From assembly GCA_030524525.1 (NCBI GenBank), contig JAUNGI010000025.1, positions 1-36,730 on the forward strand: DNA of 36,730 nt. Direction: 5' to 3'. This document shows positions 1-7,136 of this stretch, piece after piece. This stretch comes from Lachnospiraceae bacterium (lineage in GTDB: Bacteria > Bacillota > Clostridia > Lachnospirales > Lachnospiraceae). The position numbers and the translations under genes are program-made. The notes beneath the pieces were generated by a model. The model did not search any database. It was not told the origin of the DNA and saw nothing but the letters and a program-made list of their open reading frames with translations. The stretch's first letter is position 1. Each line of letters starts with the position of its first letter.

Positions 1-14
1 ATCCCCGCGGAGCG

Positions 15-55
15 TTTTTTGTTTCATAGGACGCATTTTCCTATGAAACAAAAAA
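15..55. repeat. Perfect 16-bp inverted repeat (hairpin)
   Basis: Positions 15-30 (six T then GTTTCATAGG) are perfectly complementary to 40-55, leaving a 9-nt loop. On either strand the T-run comes before the 5' arm and the A-run follows the 3' arm, so this is not a standard intrinsic terminator, which needs T after the hairpin. It lies just beyond the tRNA terminator. It could be an end-of-transcript stabilising hairpin for the gene to the left or a remnant of a small repeat. Its function is unknown. Confidence 0.6.
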
Positions 56-79
56 AAGGAAGCCGCTTGGACGGCTTCC
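51..79 (-). terminator. Intrinsic terminator of the tRNA-Leu gene
   Basis: Read on the minus strand, an 8-bp GC-rich stem (GGAAGCCG / CGGCTTCC, loop TCCAAG, positions 58-79) is followed directly by seven T (51-57). It begins 6 nt past the 3' end of the tRNA, the textbook layout for a Rho-independent terminator. Confidence 0.85.
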
Positions 80-84
80 CGAAT

Positions 85-166
85 GCGGATGGCGGGACTT
101 GAACCCGCACGAGTGTGAACCCGGCAGATTTTGAGTCTGCTGCGTCTGCCATTCCGCCACATCCGC
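85..166 (-). tRNA. tRNA-Leu (anticodon CAA)
   Basis: The minus strand folds into an 82-nt class II tRNA. It has a 7-bp acceptor stem (GCGGATG / CATCCGC), a D-arm, an anticodon stem GCAGA/TCTGC with loop CTCAAAA giving anticodon CAA (reads UUG), a long variable arm and a T-arm GCGGG-TTCAAGT-CCCGC. The long variable arm and the anticodon both indicate leucine. The 3' CCA is not encoded, so it must be added after transcription. It is a single gene with its own promoter and terminator, transcribed divergently from the anti-sigma-like gene. Confidence 0.95.
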
Positions 167-177
167 TAACGAATGGC

Positions 178-206
178 ATTTTACCATAAGATTTTTCGTT
201 TTGCAA
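178..206 (-). promoter_or_regulatory. Sigma-A type promoter of the tRNA-Leu gene
   Basis: On the minus strand TTGCAA (201-206) and TAAAAT (178-183) are separated by exactly 17 nt, and the -10 box ends 11 nt before the mature tRNA 5' end. Spacing and position fit a housekeeping promoter for a stable RNA with a short 5' leader. Confidence 0.75.
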
Positions 207-243
207 TACCCAAAAAAAGTTTTTGCGTAGGTGAGGAAAAAAA

Positions 244-747
244 GTGAACTGTAAGGAAGCCAAATCCCTGATTCAACCGTATATCGAGCATCGTTTGCCG
301 GAAGGAAAGCTGCCGCAGTTTCTGGAGCATATGGAGACCTGCAAGGACTGCTTGGACGACTTGCAGGTACAGTACGCGATCTGTACCGCCATCGACCAGC
401 TCAACCGAGGGGAGGATTTCTCGGACGACTACAATACCGAGGTGCTGCAGGGGCTGGCAAGAGAACGGGCGCATCTGCTCCGGCACGGCAGAAAGCTGCG
501 TTTTCTCCGGGGCGTCACGCTGCTTTTGTTCTTGGCGTCGGGGCTTGCCATCGGGCTGACCAACACAAAAAACGTGTTCCGGACGTATCTGCCGCCGACG
601 CAGGAATCCAGCTTTTCCTTGGACTACTACGGGATCGACCGGGCGCGGGACCCGGTCTATCGCGCCATACAGGAATATAACGACGAGGTGATCGCCCGGC
701 TGCGCGAATTGGAGGCGGAGCAGGGGACGGAAAACGCGGAAAAATAA
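244..747 (+). CDS. Zinc-finger (zf-HC2) anti-sigma-like membrane protein
   Basis: The 167-residue product starts at GTG, with GGTGAGG about 7 nt upstream. The N-terminal cytosolic part carries C3, H29, C33 and C36, the Cys...His-x3-Cys-x2-Cys spacing of the zf-HC2 fold found in zinc-binding anti-sigma factors such as RsiW. A single hydrophobic segment (about residues 86-104) follows, then a short outer or C-terminal region. The family usually binds an ECF sigma factor and releases it on stress, but no sigma-factor gene lies in this window and the next gene is polA, 13 nt downstream. A role as a solitary anti-sigma-like regulator is therefore inferred. It could equally be a zinc-finger membrane protein with no sigma partner. 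The domain call is firm and the function is not. Confidence 0.7.
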   Translation: MNCKEAKSLIQPYIEHRLPEGKLPQFLEHMETCKDCLDDLQVQYAICTAIDQLNRGEDFSDDYNTEVLQGLARERAHLLRHGRKLRFLRGVTLLLFLASGLAIGLTNTKNVFRTYLPPTQESSFSLDYYGIDRARDPVYRAIQEYNDEVIARLRELEAEQGTENAEK

Positions 748-760
748 AAAGTGAGGGAAC

Positions 761-3517
761 ATGAAGGAGTATCTGCTGATCATCGACGGCTCAAGTCTGC
801 TGTCAACACAATTTTACGGAAATCTTCCGAGGGAGGTGCTTCTGGCAAAAACGCCGGAGGAAAAGGAACGGTTTTTTTATAAGATCATGAAAACCTCCAC
901 GGGGGTCTATACGAACGGAATTTACGGCTTTCTGCGCACGCTGTTCAAGATCATGGAACAGCAGAGCCCGAAATATCTGGCGGTCGCGTGGGATCTGACA
1001 AGGGATACGTTCCGACGGGAGCTGTACGCCGATTATAAGGGCAATCGTTCCGAGACGATGGCTCCGCTTGCCGAGCAGTTCGCGGGAATGCAGGAGATTC
1101 TTCGGCGGATGGGCGTGCGTCAGTTTATGGACACGCGCTACGAGGCGGACGATTTCAGCGGAACGCTGGCGCGTCGGTTTGAGGCGGAGGTGCCGGTCTG
1201 CATTCTGACGAAGGATCACGATTATTTGCAGCTTGCGACGGAGCGGACCACGATCTGGATGCTGCATTCCGCACAGAAAAAGGCGGACGAGCTGTTTGCC
1301 AAATACGGCATGAAAAAAGAGGCGGCGGAATGCCCGGAAAAGGTGTTCCCGCTGAATCCGGAGCGCGTCCGGCAGGAGTACGGCGTGCCCCCGGAGTCCA
1401 TCGCCGCGCTCAAGGGTCTGATGGGCGACAGCTCCGACAACATCAAGGGCGTGCCGGGAGTCGGTCCGGCGACCGCCGCCGCGCTGATCGCGCATTACGG
1501 CTCGGTGGAGGAGCTGTACCGCGCCATTGACGGGGACGCCGCCTCCGGATATCGGAATCTGACGGCGCAGTGGAAGCAGGAGCTTGGCGTCAAGCGCAAT
1601 CCGATCGGCTGCCTGACAAAGGAGTCCGAAGAGGAGCTGACCGGAAGAAAGGCGGCGTTTTTGAGCGAACGGCTGGCGACGATCCGGACGGATCTGCCGG
1701 TTTCCGAGAGCCTTTCCGACCTGCTGCTGGCACCGGACTGGCAGGAGACCTCCCGCATTCTTCGGGAGCTGGAGATCACGAGCCTTCATTTGCCGCAGGG
1801 CTACGAGGACGGGGGAACCGAAGAGGTCAAATGGAAGCGCCCCGAACGCGAGGAGCGGGTTTCGGATCTTTCGCGGGCGGAGCAGGTGCTTTCGGGAAAC
1901 GGACTGCGGGGCGAATGGCTGGGCGTCGCGCGTGAGGAGACGGACGGGGCGACGGTCTGGTGGATCGCCGACGAGAAAGCGGCCTATGGCTTGGAGCTCG
2001 GCGGCTTTCTTTCGGAAGAGCTTCTTTCCGAACGGCTTTTGCAGCTTGCCGAACGGGGCTTTCGCTTTGCCGTCTGGGACTGGAAGGCGCATCTGCCGGT
2101 GCTGCCGAAGGACAGCCGCTTTGTTTTTGACCTGAGTCTTGCGGACTATCTGCTGCGCCCTTTGACCACGGAACACGGTCCGGAGGAGGCGGCCGCCGTC
2201 TGGTACGAGGCGTCCGGTGAGGGGCTTGCGGGAGCCGGGCTGGCGGCGTTTGCGCTGGCGGCGCGGGAACGTCTTTTGGCGGAGCTTTCCGAACGGGAGC
2301 TGCGCCCGCTTTACGAGACGATCGAGCTGCCGCTCGTGCCGGTTCTGTACGAGATGGAGAGCAACGGCATACGCGCCGACTACGAGGCGCTTGTCGCCTA
2401 CGGCGAGACGATGGTTTCCGCGATCGAGGAGGAACAGCGGAGGATCTATGAGCTGTCCGGCGAGCGGTTCAACATCAATTCGCCGAAGCAGCTCGGGGAG
2501 GTGCTGTTCGTGAAGATGAAGCTCCCCTACGGAAAGAAGACGAAAAGCGGTTATTCCACCGCGTCGGATATTTTGGAAAAATTGCAGGACGACTATGAGA
2601 TCGTGCGTCATATTCTGCATTATCGGCAGCTGACGAAGCTGAAATCGACCTATGTGGACGGAATGAAGGACTACATTCGGACGGACGGTCGGATCCACAG
2701 CAAATTCAATCAGATGGTTACGGCGACCGGACGGCTCAGCTCCACCGAGCCGAATTTGCAGAATATTCCGATCCGCTTTGCGCTCGGCAGAGAGCTTCGC
2801 AAGGTCTTTGTCCCGGAGGAGGGCTTTGTCTTTCTGGACGCGGACTATTCCCAGATCGAGCTTCGGCTGATGGCGCATATGTCGGGAGACGAGTCGCTGA
2901 TCGCGGCGTTCCGGAATCACGAGGACATTCACCGCTCGACGGCGGCGCAGGTCTTTGGGCTTCCCTACGAGCAGGTGACCGCCGAGCTGCGAAGCGCCGC
3001 GAAAGCCGTCAATTTCGGAATTATTTATGGGATCAGTTCGTTTTCGCTCGGACAGGATCTGAACATTTCCCGAAAGCAGGCGGAGGAGTATATTCAAAAT
3101 TATTTTGCGCGCTATCCGAAGGTAAAGCAGTATCTGGATAAGCTTGTAGCCGATGCGAAGGAGCGGGGGGAAGCAAGAACGCTTTACGGCCGCGTCCGTC
3201 CCATCCCGGAGCTTGCCTCCTCCAATTTCATGCAGCGCTCCTTCGGCGAGCGGGTCGCCATGAACATGCCGATCCAAGGGACGGCGGCGGATATTATGAA
3301 GCTTGCCATGCTGCGCGTTTCGCGCGCCCTGAAGGAACAGGGGCTTCGCTCCCGGCTGCTTTTGCAGGTACACGACGAGCTGCTGATCGAGACGGCGCAG
3401 GAGGAGATCGAGCAGGTGACGGCGCTTTTGCGCGAGGCGATGGTGCATGCGGCGGAGCTTTCCGTCGAACTGGAGATCGACATTCATCAGGGCGGCAGTT
3501 GGTATGAGGCGAAATAG
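761..3517 (+). CDS. polA: DNA polymerase I
   Basis: The 918-residue family A polymerase fills gaps and removes RNA primers during Okazaki-fragment maturation and repair. The N-terminal 5' nuclease domain (about 1-330) shows DGSS, YEADD and GDSSDNI metal-site motifs and a helix-hairpin-helix (GVPGVGPATA). The middle 3'-5' exonuclease-like domain lacks the DxE metal motif, and the position expected to carry the second catalytic Asp reads as DWKAH. It is therefore probably inactive for proofreading, as in several Bacillota Pol I enzymes. The polymerase domain has motif A DYSQIELR (about 693), motif B with K-x3-FGIIYG (about 747) and motif C QVHDE (about 871). About 20 extra residues sit between the first nuclease Asp motif and the GIYGF segment compared with E. 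coli. GTGAGGGA precedes the ATG. Confidence 0.97.
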   Translation: MKEYLLIIDGSSLLSTQFYGNLPREVLLAKTPEEKERFFYKIMKTSTGVYTNGIYGFLRTLFKIMEQQSPKYLAVAWDLTRDTFRRELYADYKGNRSETMAPLAEQFAGMQEILRRMGVRQFMDTRYEADDFSGTLARRFEAEVPVCILTKDHDYLQLATERTTIWMLHSAQKKADELFAKYGMKKEAAECPEKVFPLNPERVRQEYGVPPESIAALKGLMGDSSDNIKGVPGVGPATAAALIAHYGSVEELYRAIDGDAASGYRNLTAQWKQELGVKRNPIGCLTKESEEELTGRKAAFLSERLATIRTDLPVSESLSDLLLAPDWQETSRILRELEITSLHLPQGYEDGGTEEVKWKRPEREERVSDLSRAEQVLSGNGLRGEWLGVAREETDGATVWWIADEKAAYGLELGGFLSEELLSERLLQLAERGFRFAVWDWKAHLPVLPKDSRFVFDLSLADYLLRPLTTEHGPEEAAAVWYEASGEGLAGAGLAAFALAARERLLAELSERELRPLYETIELPLVPVLYEMESNGIRADYEALVAYGETMVSAIEEEQRRIYELSGERFNINSPKQLGEVLFVKMKLPYGKKTKSGYSTASDILEKLQDDYEIVRHILHYRQLTKLKSTYVDGMKDYIRTDGRIHSKFNQMVTATGRLSSTEPNLQNIPIRFALGRELRKVFVPEEGFVFLDADYSQIELRLMAHMSGDESLIAAFRNHEDIHRSTAAQVFGLPYEQVTAELRSAAKAVNFGIIYGISSFSLGQDLNISRKQAEEYIQNYFARYPKVKQYLDKLVADAKERGEARTLYGRVRPIPELASSNFMQRSFGERVAMNMPIQGTAADIMKLAMLRVSRALKEQGLRSRLLLQVHDELLIETAQEEIEQVTALLREAMVHAAELSVELEIDIHQGGSWYEAK

Positions 3518-3575
3518 GAGATCACTCGTCGCCTCTTCGCGACAAGTCGCTCGGAAATGAGAAATGAGGATTGGC

Positions 3576-4925
3576 ATGAAGATTGTAGGCATTACGGGCG
3601 GCGCAGGAAGCGGAAAAAGTCATGTCTGCCGTTTGATCGCCCAGCGGTTCCCCTATCCGGTCATCGACTCCGACGCCGTGACGCGGGAGCTGATGGCGGC
3701 GGGCTCGCCGATGCTGCAAAGCGTGGCGGAGGAATTCGGCTCGGAATTTTTGCTTGCCGACGGAAATCTGGATCGGGCAAAAATGGCGGCGCTTGTTTTC
3801 CGCGACGAAGCCGCGCTTGCCAGACTGAACGCGCTGACCCACCCCGCCACCATTGCGGAAATTGTCCGCAGGTTGAAACGTTACGAAAAAGAGGGAAGAA
3901 AAATTGCGGTGGTCGAATCGGCGCTTGCGGATAAGGCGGATTACCGGAGCTTCTGCGACGAGCTGTGGCTTGTTGCCGCCTCCGAGCAGACAAGGGCGGA
4001 GCGGCTTCGGCGGCAGCGGGGGTATTCGGCGGAGCGCATCCGTCAGGTGATGGAAAGCCAGTCCACGCAGGCACAGTTCGCCTTGGCGTGCCAAAGGACG
4101 ATCCGAAACGAAGCGGACACGGACGACGAGGAGCTGCTCCGGCAGCTTGACGTTTTGTTTTCTGCCTTGGAGGACGGTGCGGGAACGGACTTTACCATAC
4201 GGATCGCGGAGCGCCGCGTTGCCGTTCGCGCGCGGTACGCTTCCACGCGCAGCTTTTGCCGCGATTATCTGACCGAAGAGGAACCGGAGCTTACGGTTGC
4301 GGTTTCAGGTGCCGATCTTGCGTTCGAACGGGAAAGAGCGGCTCGCGAGGAGGCGGCGGAGGGGATCCCCGCCCGGTGCTTTTCGGATGCCTATCTGGAA
4401 ACGCTTGCCGTTTATCGCAAAATTGCGGAGGCGCTTCCGGCGTACGATACGCTTCTGTTTCACGGCTCCGTGGTCGCCGTTGACGGAGAGGCGTATCTGT
4501 TTACCGCCAAGAGCGGAACGGGGAAAAGCACGCATACGCGGCTTTGGCGGGAGGTCTTCGGAGACCGCGCGGTGATGATCAACGACGACAAGCCGTTGAT
4601 CCGGGTCGGCGAGGCGGGGGCAACGGTTTACGGAACGCCGTGGAACGGCAAGCATCGCCTCGGAAGCAACACGGCGGCTCCGCTGAAAGCGATCTGCATC
4701 TTGGAACGCGCGGACCAGAACCGTATCGTTCCGATTTCGTTTTCCGAGGCGCTGCCGATGCTTATGCAGCAAGCCTACCGTCCGTCCGAGCCGGAGCCGC
4801 TGAAAAAAACTCTGGCACTGGCAGAACGGCTGGGGGAAAGCGTGCGGCTGTACCGAATGGGCTGCAATATGGAACCGGCAGCCGCCCGGACGGCTTATGA
4901 AGGAATGAAGGAGGGAATAGATTGA
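3576..4925 (+). CDS. coaE: Dephospho-CoA kinase fused to an HprK-like kinase domain
   Basis: One uninterrupted 449-codon frame encodes two P-loop proteins. Residues 1 to about 200 are a complete CoaE, the last step of CoA synthesis: GGAGSGKS P-loop, DSDAVTR, THPA, a lid-type helix rich in Arg, and the final RNEAD segment. After a short linker, about residues 205-449 match the HPr kinase/PEP-carboxykinase-like proteins found beside PqqD and nucleotidyltransferase genes: HGSVV, a second P-loop AKSGTGKST near 311, and INDDKPL. CoaE is normally about 200 residues, so the second half is an added domain. No in-frame start with a ribosome site is visible at the junction, which argues for a real fusion. 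The start at 3576 is preferred because TGAGGA lies 5 nt upstream; 3564 is also possible. The substrate of the second kinase is unknown. Confidence 0.88.
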   Translation: MKIVGITGGAGSGKSHVCRLIAQRFPYPVIDSDAVTRELMAAGSPMLQSVAEEFGSEFLLADGNLDRAKMAALVFRDEAALARLNALTHPATIAEIVRRLKRYEKEGRKIAVVESALADKADYRSFCDELWLVAASEQTRAERLRRQRGYSAERIRQVMESQSTQAQFALACQRTIRNEADTDDEELLRQLDVLFSALEDGAGTDFTIRIAERRVAVRARYASTRSFCRDYLTEEEPELTVAVSGADLAFERERAAREEAAEGIPARCFSDAYLETLAVYRKIAEALPAYDTLLFHGSVVAVDGEAYLFTAKSGTGKSTHTRLWREVFGDRAVMINDDKPLIRVGEAGATVYGTPWNGKHRLGSNTAAPLKAICILERADQNRIVPISFSEALPMLMQQAYRPSEPEPLKKTLALAERLGESVRLYRMGCNMEPAAARTAYEGMKEGID

Positions 4926-5048
4926 AAAATCACACCGATGTGTTGATTTTTCAATCGGCAATTTGTGCCGGAGCATCACAAATTGCTTTGATCGCAGAAG
5001 AGAAATCGCCTTCGCGAATTTCTCTTCGCCCCGTCGCAAATGCTCCGG
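4921..5048. repeat. Highly structured intergenic element (three hairpins plus long-range pairing)
   Basis: This 128-bp stretch between the kinase fusion and the PqqD gene is almost entirely inverted repeats. Hairpin 1 (4921-4955) has a 15-bp stem with one bulge and starts within the coaE stop region. Hairpin 2 (4958-4986) has a perfect 10-bp stem GCAATTTGTG / CACAAATTGC. Hairpin 3 (4997-5027) has a 13-bp stem with one bulged A and a CTTC loop. The 9-nt loop of hairpin 2 (CCGGAGCAT, 4968-4976) is perfectly complementary to 5040-5048, which would form a pseudoknot or an alternative fold. The right edge abuts the ribosome site of the next gene. No T-tract follows, so it is not a simple terminator. 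It may be a leader RNA or a small palindromic repeat element. Confidence 0.6.
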
Positions 5049-5061
5049 AATGGAGATTACA

Positions 5062-5322
5062 GTGAAACTCAAGGAAGGATTTATTACGCATGAAAGCGCC
5101 GGAGAGCAGATTATGGTCGCCGCCGGCAGCGCAGGCTTTGCGGGGATCGTACGCAGCAATCAGACCGCCGCGTTTATCGTGGACTGCCTGAAGAACGATA
5201 CGACCCCGGAGCGGATCGTGGAGGCAATGGCGGAGACCTACGACGCGCCGAGAGAGGTGATCGCAAGGGACGTCGAAGCGATTCTTGGAAAGCTGAGGGG
5301 CATCGGCGCTTTGGAAGAGTAG
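5062..5322 (+). CDS. PqqD-family small protein (RRE-like peptide-binding fold)
   Basis: The 86-residue protein starts at GTG 5062, chosen because GGAG at 5052-5055 is 6 nt upstream and the product then begins MKLKEGFITH as in the family. An upstream in-frame ATG at 5050 has only a weak site. The body shows the usual PqqD pattern: an N-terminal strand pair, then a helical part with LKNDTTPERIVEAM and a final amphipathic helix. PqqD-like domains act as RiPP recognition elements that bind precursor peptides. Stand-alone copies also occur beside HprK-like kinases and nucleotidyltransferases, as here. It lies between the kinase fusion and an exporter, suggesting a substrate-presenting adaptor. No precursor peptide is recognisable nearby, so the role is inferred. 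Confidence 0.75.
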   Translation: MKLKEGFITHESAGEQIMVAAGSAGFAGIVRSNQTAAFIVDCLKNDTTPERIVEAMAETYDAPREVIARDVEAILGKLRGIGALEE

Positions 5323-5390
5323 CCTTTGCGATCGGGACGGCGGTTTTGCGCTGCCGGAGACGGGCGGCGCATGCGAAGGAAAGGGAAACG

Positions 5391-7136
5391 ATGAAGAAGG
5401 ACGGTACCTCCTCCCTGCATTGGCTTTGGAGGATCTCCGGCAAAAAAAGAAGGAAGATCTTGTGGCTCATGCTGCTGCAAATGCTGCTCGGCGTTTTCAG
5501 CGTGGGCTTTGTTTGGCTGCTCCGCGGACTGATCGATGCGGCTGCGGGCGGAAGGGAAACGCGGTTTTGGGGATATGCGGCGGGGCTTTTGGGGCTTACG
5601 CTTCTCCAGCTTGCGCTGCGGGCGCTGCTCCGGCATCTTTTGGAGGATACCAAAGCGACGCTTGAGAACCGCCTGAAGGAGCGGCTGTTTTCGGTGCTGC
5701 TGTCAAAGGACTACGCGGCGGTCACGGCGGTGCATTCCGAGGAATGGATGAATCGCCTGACCTCCGATACCGCGGTGACCGCGGAGGGGCTAAGCACCAT
5801 TCTGCCGGAGGCGGCGGGACTGCTTGTGAAGCTGGCGGGCGCGCTGCTTCTGCTCGTGTATCTGGTGCCGGGGCTGGTTCTGGTTCTGTTTCCGGCGGGC
5901 TTGCTTTTCGGGCTGCTGACCTACGGCTTTCGGAAGCTTTTGAAGCGGCTGCATAAGCGCATTCAGGAGGCGGACGGACGGCTTCGCGTTTTCCTTTCGG
6001 AACGTCTGGCAAGCCTTCTTGTGGTACGCGCGTTTGCGATCGAGGAGCAGACGGCGGCGGAGGCGGAGGAAAAAGCGGCGGAGCATCGGGCGGCGCGGAT
6101 GAAGCGAAACGCGGTCTCGAATCTGTGCAACACCGGCTTCGGCGTGCTGATGTCGGGCATCTATCTGCTGGGCGCCGTATACTGCGGGCACGGTATTCTA
6201 ACGGACACCATGACCTATGGGACGTTTACCGCCGTGCTGCAGTTGATCGGACAGATCCGCGCGCCGTTTGCAAACCTGACCGGATATCTGCCGAAATATT
6301 ACGCCATGCTTGCGAGCGCCGAGCGCCTGATGGAGGCGGAGGGCTATACGGACGGCGGGATCGAAGCGCGAAGGGAGAAGGAGAGCCTGCGGGAATTTTA
6401 CCGGAACGAGTTTCGCGCCATGGGGCTGCGCGGCGCTGCGTTTACCTATCTGCCGCCGGCGCGGGAGGCTTGCGGCGAACCGCGGAGCGAAGAAAAGCGT
6501 CCCGTGGTGCTTCAGAATATTGACTTGGAGATCGAACGCGGGGAATATGTCGCGTTTACCGGCGCGTCCGGCTGCGGAAAAAGCACGCTGCTCAAGCTGT
6601 TCCTTTGCTTATATCCGTTGGACTGCGGGGAACGGTATTTGAAGCTTGCGGACGGCGGGGAGATCCCGCTGGACGGAAGCTTCGCCCGTCTGTTCGCCTA
6701 TGTTCCGCAGGGGAATCATTTGATGAGCGGAAGCATTCGGGACGTTGTTACCTTTGCCGACGCTTCCCGGGGCGAGGAGGCGGTATGGAACGCGCTTCGC
6801 ATCGCGTGTGTGGAGGAGGTCGTCAGGGAGCTGCCGGACGGCTTGGACACGCTGCTCGGCGAGCGCGGTACGGGACTTTCCGAGGGGCAGATGCAGCGGA
6901 TCGCCATTGCAAGGGCCGTTTACTCGGACAATCCGATCCTGATGCTCGACGAATCCACGAGCGCGCTGGACGAGCAGACCGAGGCGCGGCTGCTTGCCAA
7001 TCTGCGTTCCATGACGGACAAAACGGTGCTGCTTGTCACGCACCGCCCCGCAACCTTAGCGATCTGCGACCGGCAGGTGACGATGCGGGAGAATTTTGCG
7101 GCGGAAGCGCGCGCAGAGGGGAGGCGTGGAGAATGA
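5391..7136 (+). CDS. ABC transporter, fused membrane and ATPase domains
   Basis: The 581-residue half-transporter starts at ATG 5391, with AAAGGG just upstream; the frame is open further 5' but without a better start. Residues about 20-310 form a six-helix type IV exporter membrane domain. The ATPase domain follows with Walker A GASGCGKST, Q-loop YVPQG, signature LSEGQ (a variant of LSGGQ), Walker B ILMLDE and H-loop THRP. It probably works as a homodimer exporting a peptide, lipid or modified metabolite. There is no C39 peptidase domain, so it would not process a double-glycine leader. Its stop overlaps the start of the nucleotidyltransferase gene (ATGA), and the block with the PqqD protein and kinase suggests that it exports their product. 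Confidence 0.9.
   Translation: MKKDGTSSLHWLWRISGKKRRKILWLMLLQMLLGVFSVGFVWLLRGLIDAAAGGRETRFWGYAAGLLGLTLLQLALRALLRHLLEDTKATLENRLKERLFSVLLSKDYAAVTAVHSEEWMNRLTSDTAVTAEGLSTILPEAAGLLVKLAGALLLLVYLVPGLVLVLFPAGLLFGLLTYGFRKLLKRLHKRIQEADGRLRVFLSERLASLLVVRAFAIEEQTAAEAEEKAAEHRAARMKRNAVSNLCNTGFGVLMSGIYLLGAVYCGHGILTDTMTYGTFTAVLQLIGQIRAPFANLTGYLPKYYAMLASAERLMEAEGYTDGGIEARREKESLREFYRNEFRAMGLRGAAFTYLPPAREACGEPRSEEKRPVVLQNIDLEIERGEYVAFTGASGCGKSTLLKLFLCLYPLDCGERYLKLADGGEIPLDGSFARLFAYVPQGNHLMSGSIRDVVTFADASRGEEAVWNALRIACVEEVVRELPDGLDTLLGERGTGLSEGQMQRIAIARAVYSDNPILMLDESTSALDEQTEARLLANLRSMTDKTVLLVTHRPATLAICDRQVTMRENFAAEARAEGRRGE

Noticed and set aside
803-3592. 929-codon minus-strand open frame across polA
   Set aside because: It is an antisense shadow of polA caused by GC-rich codon bias. 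It has no ribosome site and no recognisable motifs, and the opposite strand has clear polymerase motifs throughout.
4963-5061. Short upstream reading frame before pqqD as a possible RiPP precursor
   Set aside because: It starts with TTG without a ribosome site, is in frame with pqqD, and is made entirely of hairpin arms. Its residues have no leader/core character.
6605-7132. Upstream in-frame extension of the nucleotidyltransferase
   Set aside because: This stretch lies inside the ATPase domain of the ABC transporter. The ATGA overlap at 7133 gives the proper start.
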